DNA of 64,000 nucleotides, from assembly GCA_035281745.1 (NCBI GenBank), contig DATEDI010000004.1, positions 76,007 to 140,006 on the forward strand, given 5' to 3'. Both the position numbers and the translations under genes were made by a program. The notes under the pieces are model-generated. The model did not search any database. It saw nothing but the letters and a program-made list of their open reading frames with translations, and had not been told where the DNA came from. This document shows positions 52,575 through 60,025 of the stretch, piece by piece; position 1 is the first letter of the stretch; every line of letters begins with the position of its first letter. Origin of the DNA: 66-474 sp035281745. GTDB taxonomy: Bacteria > Pseudomonadota > Gammaproteobacteria > Xanthomonadales > Rhodanobacteraceae.

Positions 52575-55328
52575 GTGCGCGGGAACTTGCCTCTGCTCCG
52601 ACCGAACTCCAAGTTCAAGCGGCTGTTGCCGCTTGGGTATGCGCTTGCGGCCATCGTGGGGGTCATACTGTTTTTCATGTGGGCTGCCCTGCAGGGGCAG
52701 ACCGCGCTCGCCGGGGTCCTCAATGGCGAGAGCATGTGGTCGAAGGCTCAGAATCGGGCGACTTTCGACCTGCTGGCCTACGCCGGCAGCGGCAACGAGG
52801 CCGACTACGCCGATTTCCAGCGCAACTATGACGTGGTGACGGCCTACAACTCGGCGCGCGACCAGGTTCTATCCGGGCACTTCGATTACAAGCATGTTGC
52901 CGCCACGTTGCACCGCGCATACATGCTGCCTGTATCGATCCCCAACATCATTTTCGTCTTCCATCACTTTTCAAACGCACCGTACATGGCGACCGCGCTG
53001 AGGCAGTGGCATGCGAGCGACATGTACGTGACCGAACTGGGCGAGATCGCCGCCAGCCTGCATCGCCAATATTCAACGCACCAGGTGGACCGTTCGAAAG
53101 TCGCCGGTCAGCTCCGCCGCATCAGCGAGATCAACAAATCCGTACAGCAGACGACCAACGAGTTTTCCATGACCCTTGCCACCGCTTCGGTGGTGTTCGC
53201 AAGGGTAGTATCCGCCGGCGTCGCGTTTTTCGTATTCGCCGCGTTGTTGGTGTGGGGATGGATCGCACGCCGGGTACTCACTGCCATCCGCGGCGACCAG
53301 GAGCGCTACCGCCGACTGTTCGATGACACGGCGGACGCGATCGTCATGGTGGACGAAGCGAGTGGCCGCATCATCGACGCCAATCCGGCGGCCGGGGCAT
53401 GGACGGGACTCGACCCGCAGGAGCTGCGCGGCGGCCAATATGCCAGCTTGTTTGCCCGTGAAGCTCCTCGCGGTGGATTCTGGGGTGACAACGAGCTGTG
53501 CGATTGCGATGGAAGCACCCGGCCAGTCGAGATCCAGAGCCACGTCATCGCGCTCGACGGTCGGATGATCCGTCAAGCCATCATCCATGACATGTCGGCA
53601 CGCGCAGAACACGAGCGCGAGATACGCACGGCCGCCGAGGCGTTGGCCAGTATCGCGGAGGGTGTGATCATTACCGACACGCATTGGCGCGTGGTATCGG
53701 CCAATCCGGCGGCGACACGGTTGACCGGGTTTGCCCAGGAAAGCCTGGTCGGTATGTACCTGGGTGAGACGCGCCATGGCGCCGACGGCGCGCCGCTACC
53801 TGCCACGATGTGGAGGGGGATCGAGAAATCGGGGCACTGGTCGGGCGATGTACGAAATCAGCGTGCCGACGGAAGCCTGTATTCCGAAAGACTCAGCATC
53901 ACGGCCGTCCGCGACGTCAATCAGCGCATGCGATATTTCGTTGCGGTGTTCAGCGACACCTCGGTCGCCGAAGCCAGCCGCCGCAGGCTTGAGCACGTCG
54001 CCACCCATGACGCCCTGACGGGTCTGGTCAACCGGGTTGAATTCGAGCGCCTGTGCCAGGCGGCAATTGAACAGACCAGGATCGACGGGACTGCCGTGGC
54101 GGTGCTGTTCATCGATCTCGACAGTTTCAAGGTCGTCAACGACAGCTACGGCCATGCCATGGGCGATCGCCTGCTGGTACCCGTGGGCGAGCGAATTCTG
54201 TGCCAATTGAGTGAAGGCGATGTTGCCAGCCGCATCGGCGGGGACGAGTTCACCGTGCTGATGCCGCGGTTGCTGCATCGTGAGGAAGCGGCTTCGTTGG
54301 CCCGCCGGTTGTGCTCCGCACTGGCGGAACCTTTCGAGATCGATACCTATGAGATGGCCGTGACCGCGAGCATCGGTATCGCGGTGTCTCCGCCCGGTGC
54401 GGGCGACGCCACCACCCTGGTTGCCGATGCAGACGCCGCGATGTACGTGGCGAAAACCGAGGAGCGGAACACCTGGCGCTTCTATACCCCCGTGGTGCAC
54501 GCTGACGCCAGCCGACGAAGAATGCTGGCCACGGAGTTGCGCGGGGCGCTGGCATGCGGCGAGTTTCGAATGTTGTATCAGCCGGTCATCGAGATCGAAA
54601 CTGGATGCATCACCGGGGTCGAAGCGCTTTTGCGATGGCAGCATCCGACGCGCGGCGTCGTGATGCCGGGCGACTTCATTCCCGTGGCCGAAAGGATGGG
54701 CTTGATCCGGCACATCGACGAATGGGTGATGCGCGCGGTCTGTGCGCAGATCCAGAGTTGGGACCGATTGGGCCTGCCGCCGATCCGGGTGGCGTTGAAT
54801 GTGTCGGCCCGCTGGTTTGGCCATACCGGCTTCGTGGAAGCGGTGCAAGCTGCGTTGCAGGAAAGTGCCGTCGCACCGACACGCCTTGTCCTGGAGATTA
54901 CCGAAGGCGCGATACTGCGGATGGGCAAGGATACCGATCGGACGCTGCGCGCGCTCGACGCACTGGGTATCGGGATCGCAGTCGACGATTTCGGCACAGG
55001 TTATGCGTCGATGGCATACCTGAAGCTGCCCGCAGTGGCCTATCTGAAGATCGACCGATCCTTCATCACGGGGCTGCCGGCGGATACCAACAACGCCGTG
55101 ATTACGCGTGCAATCGTGGCGATGGCAACCAACCTCGGCCTGGTCACCATCGCGGAGGGGGTCGAAACGGAAGCCGAGCGCAAATTCCTGCTGCAGGTGG
55201 GATGCGCCGAAGGGCAAGGCTACCTGTATTCGCACCCGTTGCCGCCTGGTGAGATCGTGCACGTGTTGCGGTCGCAGCAACAGCCTGCGGAGCCGCGACT
55301 CGAACTGATTGCATCGCCACTACGATGA
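52575..55328 (+). CDS. membrane PAS-GGDEF-EAL cyclic-di-GMP protein
   Basis: 917 aa from GTG. TM1 (~17-37) and TM2 (~205-230) flank a ~165-residue periplasmic sensor. Two PAS-like domains follow (~237-350 starting RYRRLFDDTADAIVMVDEAS, and ~352-470). The GGDEF motif is intact at 555-559 (RIGGDEFTVL), so diguanylate cyclase activity is likely. The EAL domain is also complete: EAL at 683-685, LNVSARW Asn, LEITEGAI Glu, VDDFGTGYASM, LKIDRSF, AEGVETEAE, QGYLYSHP. Both activities could be present. The start is uncertain because the ribosome site is weak. Confidence 0.9.
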   Translation: MRGNLPLLRPNSKFKRLLPLGYALAAIVGVILFFMWAALQGQTALAGVLNGESMWSKAQNRATFDLLAYAGSGNEADYADFQRNYDVVTAYNSARDQVLSGHFDYKHVAATLHRAYMLPVSIPNIIFVFHHFSNAPYMATALRQWHASDMYVTELGEIAASLHRQYSTHQVDRSKVAGQLRRISEINKSVQQTTNEFSMTLATASVVFARVVSAGVAFFVFAALLVWGWIARRVLTAIRGDQERYRRLFDDTADAIVMVDEASGRIIDANPAAGAWTGLDPQELRGGQYASLFAREAPRGGFWGDNELCDCDGSTRPVEIQSHVIALDGRMIRQAIIHDMSARAEHEREIRTAAEALASIAEGVIITDTHWRVVSANPAATRLTGFAQESLVGMYLGETRHGADGAPLPATMWRGIEKSGHWSGDVRNQRADGSLYSERLSITAVRDVNQRMRYFVAVFSDTSVAEASRRRLEHVATHDALTGLVNRVEFERLCQAAIEQTRIDGTAVAVLFIDLDSFKVVNDSYGHAMGDRLLVPVGERILCQLSEGDVASRIGGDEFTVLMPRLLHREEAASLARRLCSALAEPFEIDTYEMAVTASIGIAVSPPGAGDATTLVADADAAMYVAKTEERNTWRFYTPVVHADASRRRMLATELRGALACGEFRMLYQPVIEIETGCITGVEALLRWQHPTRGVVMPGDFIPVAERMGLIRHIDEWVMRAVCAQIQSWDRLGLPPIRVALNVSARWFGHTGFVEAVQAALQESAVAPTRLVLEITEGAILRMGKDTDRTLRALDALGIGIAVDDFGTGYASMAYLKLPAVAYLKIDRSFITGLPADTNNAVITRAIVAMATNLGLVTIAEGVETEAERKFLLQVGCAEGQGYLYSHPLPPGEIVHVLRSQQQPAEPRLELIASPLR

Positions 55329-55392
55329 TGACTCACCCTGGCCCTGAGCTCCACGATCTGCGGCGGCACTCTTGTTGTACCAAGGGCGAAAG

Positions 55393-55956
55393 ATGCGGCT
55401 AAAACCACCCACCATCGCGCCCCAACTGGCGTTCACGGACATCTACGGGAAGACCACCATGATCGGCGGTGCCACAGGCCGCCGTACCTTGCTGTGCTTC
55501 TTTCGTGATGCCAGTTGCCCGTTCTGCAATTTCCGGATCTACGAGCTGACCAACCGCCATGAACGGCTCACCAGACGCGGTCTGGAGATCATTGCGGTAT
55601 TTGCCGCCACACCTGAACGCGTCAAGCGCTTCGCTGCGCGCAAGCCGCGTCCCTTCACAGTGGTCGCCGACCCCACTGCCGCCTCACATGATGCTTACGG
55701 CATCCAGCGCTCATTCTGGCGAAAGCTCAAGGCCATCGCTACCCGTATCCCGACATTGTTCAGGGGTCTGCGTATCGTCGGATGGGCTGGCTTGAATACC
55801 AACAATCTCCTGCCGGCTGATTTTCTGATCGATGAGGAAGGGCGCATCGTCGATTGCTGGTACGGGCGCGACGCCGGTGATCGCATTCCGTTCGAGCGGG
55901 TCGAATCATTTGCAGCAGAGCACGCGCGGAACCCCCTGCCGATTCGCTCCAATTAG
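55393..55956 (+). CDS. peroxiredoxin-like (AhpC/TSA) protein with CPFC motif, copy 2
   Basis: 187 aa. It aligns without gaps to the protein at 10565-11125 over the first ~175 residues and shares CPFCNFRIYELT, ARKPRPF, VVADPT, SFWRK, RIPTL, LRIVG, AGLNT and DAGDRIPFERVE; only the C-termini differ. Same thioredoxin-fold reductase prediction. AGGGCGAAAG precedes the ATG. It directly follows the c-di-GMP gene. Confidence 0.8.
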   Translation: MRLKPPTIAPQLAFTDIYGKTTMIGGATGRRTLLCFFRDASCPFCNFRIYELTNRHERLTRRGLEIIAVFAATPERVKRFAARKPRPFTVVADPTAASHDAYGIQRSFWRKLKAIATRIPTLFRGLRIVGWAGLNTNNLLPADFLIDEEGRIVDCWYGRDAGDRIPFERVESFAAEHARNPLPIRSN

Positions 55957-56439
55957 GCGTGTTCCATCGGCAGATCGACGAGCGCAGGGACTGCAGAGGC
56001 GGACCAGCATCGTCGCCGTTCCTGCTCCTGCGCTGCCTTGGTCGAACAGGATCATTCGGGTTCCTCTGCAACGAACCAGAAAACGAAGGCAACCACCCTT
56101 CGGTTTTGCTCAGCCAACGTCCGCCTTCGGGCAGCTCGCCAGCACGCGTTAAGTTCCGCTGTTGGCCGCTGGGCGACTACCTGAGCAGGGCCGCCAAGCG
56201 ACCCGGAGGCGTGGTTGACATCGCCAAAGTTCCTACGTCTGGTTCCCGGAGCGAGCAGACCTGCATGCGACGCCTCGCCGACTCAACCAACCCGGATTTT
56301 GGAGAAGGCGCCAGTCTTGTGTGGGTAGGCCATGGGCCGGCAGACAAATCTCCCCTCAAGCTCATGCGCCGCTTTACGTGCGGTTTGCAGCGTATATGCG
56401 GACCCCAATACTTCGCTTGACGATTCGTTCCCGCCCGAT
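55957..56439. other. 483-bp gap, less GC-rich, no recognised gene
   Basis: Frames crossing this stretch give proline/arginine-rich nonsense. The GC content drops below that of the neighbouring housekeeping genes. It separates the peroxiredoxin-like gene from the convergent zinc-finger module and may mark the edge of an acquired segment. Confidence 0.4.
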
Positions 56440-56931
56440 TTACTTCCTGAACCAAAGCGCCAGCAGGAACGCGAAGAGCGCAGCGAGGATTTTGCAAGCC
56501 ATTGACACCGCCGCGAGCACGGAGAGCATCGCCGTACTGCAATGGATCAGAATCGCCCCCGACTTACCGATCGCCAAGGATCCATCGATTCCGGCGCCGA
56601 CGATCGCTGTCACGAGCGTGGCCAGCACGAGGTATCCATTTGACGTCCGAAGTTGGGCTCGGCGGTAGGCCCACGATGACGCGCGCGATGCTTGGGCCGG
56701 GACGCATTGGTCGTAGCTCAGGTCGAGCTGACCCGGTTGAAGGTACACATGATTGCCACTTGCGCCCTCCCGCGGAATCCGAGCGACCGGGAATACATCC
56801 ACGAGCTCTTGGCAATCATCCCGACGCAGGCGGAGATACTTGGCGCCAGCCAAGTCCTTCAGACCATTCGCAGGCAAGGATACTGATGGCTCCGTGCCCA
56901 GCGCGTGCAGGAACACCGCGACCTCAGACAT
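56440..56931 (-). CDS. two-helix membrane protein, partner of the zinc-finger protein
   Basis: 163 aa. The first ~95 residues are soluble (SEVAVFLHALGTEPSVSLPA, with DDCQELVDVFPVARIPREG). Two hydrophobic helices follow: YLVLATLVTAIVGAGIDGSL (~100-120) and a long segment from ~130 to 160 ending LFAFLLALWFRK. No signal peptide; the N-terminus is probably cytoplasmic. Its ATG lies inside the upstream gene (8-base overlap), so the two are co-expressed. I do not recognise the family. Confidence 0.6.
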   Translation of the reverse strand: MSEVAVFLHALGTEPSVSLPANGLKDLAGAKYLRLRRDDCQELVDVFPVARIPREGASGNHVYLQPGQLDLSYDQCVPAQASRASSWAYRRAQLRTSNGYLVLATLVTAIVGAGIDGSLAIGKSGAILIHCSTAMLSVLAAVSMACKILAALFAFLLALWFRK

Positions 56932-57427
56932 GGTGTTGCAGCACCTCCGCGGTCAGCAGCTGGAGCGTCGGTACCAATTCGTCAGCGTTTAGCCGCAACC
57001 GTACCGCGATCGCGATGGCAGCGGCCATCAGTTGTTGTTCGCGCAAATTCATGGCGCCTACCAACTGCTGCAAAGCCTTCGGTGCTGCACGGCTCAATTG
57101 GTTTGAGAGGAACTCCATGTCTCTGCGGACAGTGGACCAGTCCTCGCCATCGAAATCCGGCACCACATCTTTAATCATCTCGACATCACGGGCCCACGGA
57201 TCCATACCGGGTGGCGCATGATCAGGATCAACCCGGCGTGTTGCCGCAGCTGCGAGCAGATTGGGAACGCAACATCCGCAGATATAGGCAGGCCGATTGG
57301 GGTCTCGTCGCCCATGCGCAAGACAGGCAAGAACGCCACAAAGCTTACAGGAGCCAACTGCATCGCCAGCAGCTTGTCCAGGAATTTCAGAGTACCGCTT
57401 CTGACAGAGATAGCAGTCCGCAGCCAT
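56924..57427 (-). CDS. FYVE/RING-like double zinc-finger protein of unknown function
   Basis: 167 aa, ATG at 57427. The first 55 residues have the ligand order C5-x2-C8, C27-x2-C30, C35-x2-H38, C50-x2-C53, the spacing of two-zinc treble-clef folds such as FYVE, RING and PHD. CKLCGVLACLAH is especially close to the FYVE CRxCGxxFCxxC block, although the R+HHC basic patch is absent. The rest is helical (DMEFLSNQLSRAAPKALQQL, LREQQLMAAAIAIAVRLRL), perhaps an oligomerisation domain. It overlaps the membrane-protein gene by eight bases. Such cross-brace fingers are unusual in bacteria. Zinc binding is inferred from the spacing; function is unknown. Confidence 0.6.
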   Translation of the reverse strand: MAADCYLCQKRYSEIPGQAAGDAVGSCKLCGVLACLAHGRRDPNRPAYICGCCVPNLLAAAATRRVDPDHAPPGMDPWARDVEMIKDVVPDFDGEDWSTVRRDMEFLSNQLSRAAPKALQQLVGAMNLREQQLMAAAIAIAVRLRLNADELVPTLQLLTAEVLQHHV

Positions 57428-57659
57428 CGCGTACTCCTGTCGGATTGGCAAGGGAAGCCATGCCGCTTGACACCCAATCTCGGCGCCACTTTACCACCCG
57501 TGGGGGCGCCAGGTACTGCTACCCAAGGTAGACATCAAAAGCCCGGCATGCGCGCTGCTCGTATGCTGCGCAGGCGAGCCGGCGTCGCAGAGCGAATAAC
57601 GACTGGCGCCATGTGGCCGTCAGCTGCCGGACGTTCAACACCCCCGTACACCGGAGCCC

Positions 57660-58505
57660 TCAAACCACCGGCACCCCGCTGATGTTGTTCTTCGGATCGA
57701 GCCAAAACGATTCGCTGACGAAGCGGTTGAAGATTTCGAGCGGCAGGATGGGTTTGCGTTCGGGAGCTTCGACTTTGGAGCGGACGGTGTGCAGGCCGGG
57801 CATGCCGACGCGCGAGTCGAATTCACTGGCGCCGTATTCGACGCTGTCGAAGTCGTGTTCGAACCATGGTTCGCCGATGAATTCGTAAAGCTTGCGCAGC
57901 GCAGCTTGGGGATTGCTGGTCAGGCTTTCGTAGGTCAGCAGCATCAGGTGGCCGGACGCGTATTGGCCGTAGAACGCGTCCTTGATGGCCTGGAATGAAA
58001 AGCCGACCATGCCGCGCGGATCGGCAAGCGCCTGCGCCCGCGAATACACGGTGGTGTTGGTGTCGAAGCGGAACACCTTGCTGACGGTGACCGGCTGCTG
58101 GCGCACCAGCCGTTCCATGCTGTCCAGCACCCATGGCAGTTGCCGCACGCAGGCGATGACCTTGGCGTGGGGGAACAGCGTGTCGAGCATTTGCATGCGG
58201 CTGCACCACAGGCGGCTGGTGTCGAAGATCACTTCGGCATTGCTCTGGGCGGAGTAGAAATTCTTGACCAGGCCGCGCATGACCGAGATGCGCGCTTCGT
58301 CGGAAATCGCGTGCGAGAAATCGTTCTTGGTACTCATCTCCGCGACCACCACGCCCATGATGTCGGCGATCGGGCTGGTCATGCCCGCGTGGAACCGCGG
58401 GTTCTGCTTCAGGATCGCCGCCAGCAACGTGCTGCCGGAACGCGGCAGTCCGGAAATGAAATGGAATGCTCGGGATGGCTTCGCGGAATCCGGTGCGGCG
58501 GACAT
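57660..58505 (-). CDS. sulfotransferase family protein
   Basis: 281 codons from the ATG at 58505. The PAPS 5'-phosphosulfate loop is FHFISGLPRSGSTLLAAIL near the N-terminus; the 3'-phosphate-binding region is represented by VIACVRQLPWVLDSMERLV and later LMLLTYESLTSNPQAALRKL. It matches the Sulfotransfer_1/3 families with the PRSGST signature. The substrate may be an envelope glycan or a small molecule; the neighbours do not settle it. An upstream in-frame TTG/ATG would extend into a repeat and is rejected. Confidence 0.83.
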   Translation of the reverse strand: MSAAPDSAKPSRAFHFISGLPRSGSTLLAAILKQNPRFHAGMTSPIADIMGVVVAEMSTKNDFSHAISDEARISVMRGLVKNFYSAQSNAEVIFDTSRLWCSRMQMLDTLFPHAKVIACVRQLPWVLDSMERLVRQQPVTVSKVFRFDTNTTVYSRAQALADPRGMVGFSFQAIKDAFYGQYASGHLMLLTYESLTSNPQAALRKLYEFIGEPWFEHDFDSVEYGASEFDSRVGMPGLHTVRSKVEAPERKPILPLEIFNRFVSESFWLDPKNNISGVPVV

Positions 58506-58637
58506 GCATGCGCTCCTGTTGGTGAACGTGTTTTGCCTGGGGCAGTATCGCAGGCGCGGATGCGTGCGAGACAAGGGCAATGTCGATGTCGTCATTCCCG
58601 CGAAAGCGGGGATCCAGTGTCTTTGATACAACGTTTA

Positions 58638-58770
58638 AAAGTCACTGGGCTACTCGCGCCATCCTTGGCGCTCGCCTTTCGGGCCGCCTGCGGCGTTCGC
58701 GTTTGCAATCCTGCAAACGCAGTCCGGATATCGCTTCGCGATTCCGGGATGACGACCAAATTTGATCGGG
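58638..58770 (+). repeat. tandem intergenic repeat, copy A
   Basis: It begins AAAGTCACTGGGCTACTCGC and ends GATCGGG. Nearly identical to copy B 220 bp downstream. It contains the hairpin GCGTTTGCAATCCTGCAAACGC. A GTCATTCCCGCGAAAGCGGG palindrome precedes it at about 58590. The inverted relative is at 11156-11335. Confidence 0.8.
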
Positions 58771-58857
58771 TTGCATGCGGCCTCGGTCCGGCCGAAGTAC
58801 CGATGTTGGGCTTCACGCGGCGCACGCTCCGGATTCAGCACCCACCTACACACTGTG

Positions 58858-58991
58858 AAAGTCACTGGGCTATTCGCGCCATCCTTGGCGCTCGCCCTTC
58901 GGGCCGCCTGCGGCGTTCGCGTTTGCAATCCTGCAAACGCAGTCCGGATACCTTCGCGATTCCGGGATGACGACAAGCAGATTTGATCGGG
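58858..58991 (+). repeat. tandem intergenic repeat, copy B
   Basis: The same sequence as copy A with a few changes and a short deletion (GGATACCTTCGCG for GGATATCGCTTCGCG). It ends four bases before the stop codon of the lacI gene. Confidence 0.8.
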
Positions 58992-58995
58992 CTTC

Positions 58996-60003
58996 CTACG
59001 GACGCGGCCCGGTCGACGCGCGGATGCGCATTTCGTAATCGAGTTCGACCATGTGTGCCTCGCCACGGCCGAGCACGAGCCGCAACAATTCCTCGGTGGC
59101 GCGACGGGCCATCGCGTGCACGGGCTGGTGGATGGTGGTGAGTGGCGGCCACACCTGCGTCGCGATGGTGGTGTCGTCGAAGCCGCACACGGAGATGTCG
59201 CCGGGCACCGACAGGCCGGCTTCGGATGCGGCCCAGATGGTGCCGGTGGCCATATCGTCGTCGCCCGCGAAGATGGCGGTGGGTCGCTGCTTCAACGCCA
59301 GCAATTTGCGCGCGGCATCGACGCCGGATTCGAACGAGAACCTGCCTTGCACCATGTAGGCCGGGTTCTCCTTCAAGTCGGCGCGCTTCATGCCATCGCG
59401 ATAACCGGCCAGGCGCCACACGCCGGCGCCGTGTTCCAGGTCACCGACGATGTGCGCGATGCGCGTGTGTCCCAGCGAAACCAGGTGCGCCACCATCGCC
59501 GCCGCGGCCTCGCGTTCGCGCAGGATCACGCCAACCTGCTTTTCCGGATGGCGCGGGGAAATCGAGGCGAACGGAACTCCACTCTTGCGCAGGCTCTTCA
59601 GCAACGCCGAGTGATCGGTGATCGGCGGCGTCAGGATCAAGCCGTCGGGCCGGTGTCGCGTGAGGATGTCGTCGACGCGTTCGACGAAATCGGGTGAAGT
59701 TGAAACCAGCGGCTGCACCGTCATGCTGTAGTGCTGCGCCTCACATGCCTCGAGCACGCCGGCCTGCACTTCCATGATGTAGCTGGGCGAACGATTGTCG
59801 TACAGCAGGCCAACCGTGAAGGAACGATTGGTCGCGAGGCTGCGCGCCGATGTGAGCGGGCGATATTTGAGCGCGGCCATCGCATCCTGCACCTGCTGGC
59901 GCGTGGAATCGCTCACGTTAGGCTCGTTGTTGAGCACCCGTGAGACGGTCTTGCGCGAGGTCTTCGCCACCCGGGCCACGTCGCTGATGTTGGCGCGCTT
60001 CAT
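58996..60003 (-). CDS. LacI family transcriptional regulator
   Basis: 335 aa. N-terminal helix-turn-helix (ANISDVARVAKTSRKTVSRV, then LNNEPNVSDSTRQQV) and a periplasmic-binding-protein-like effector domain (TVGLLYDNRSPSYIMEVQAG, IFAGDDDMATGTIWAASEAG, VCGFDDTTIATQVWPPLTTI). It lies 22 bp after the glucosaminidase gene on the same strand, so it most likely controls its own operon in response to an amino sugar. The effector is inferred. Confidence 0.92.
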   Translation of the reverse strand: MKRANISDVARVAKTSRKTVSRVLNNEPNVSDSTRQQVQDAMAALKYRPLTSARSLATNRSFTVGLLYDNRSPSYIMEVQAGVLEACEAQHYSMTVQPLVSTSPDFVERVDDILTRHRPDGLILTPPITDHSALLKSLRKSGVPFASISPRHPEKQVGVILREREAAAAMVAHLVSLGHTRIAHIVGDLEHGAGVWRLAGYRDGMKRADLKENPAYMVQGRFSFESGVDAARKLLALKQRPTAIFAGDDDMATGTIWAASEAGLSVPGDISVCGFDDTTIATQVWPPLTTIHQPVHAMARRATEELLRLVLGRGEAHMVELDYEMRIRASTGPRP

Positions 60004-60025
60004 GGGTGTCGTTATGGCCGAGGTT

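Noticed and set aside
56130..56170. Possible integron attC site (GCGTTAAGTTCC)
   Set aside because: A GTTRRRY-like core is present but no matching RYYYAAC partner with a proper stem was found, and there is no integrase.
55959..56420. 153-codon plus-strand frame in the gap after the second peroxiredoxin-like gene
   Set aside because: Low-complexity, Arg/Pro/Ser-rich translation with no family resemblance or ribosome site.
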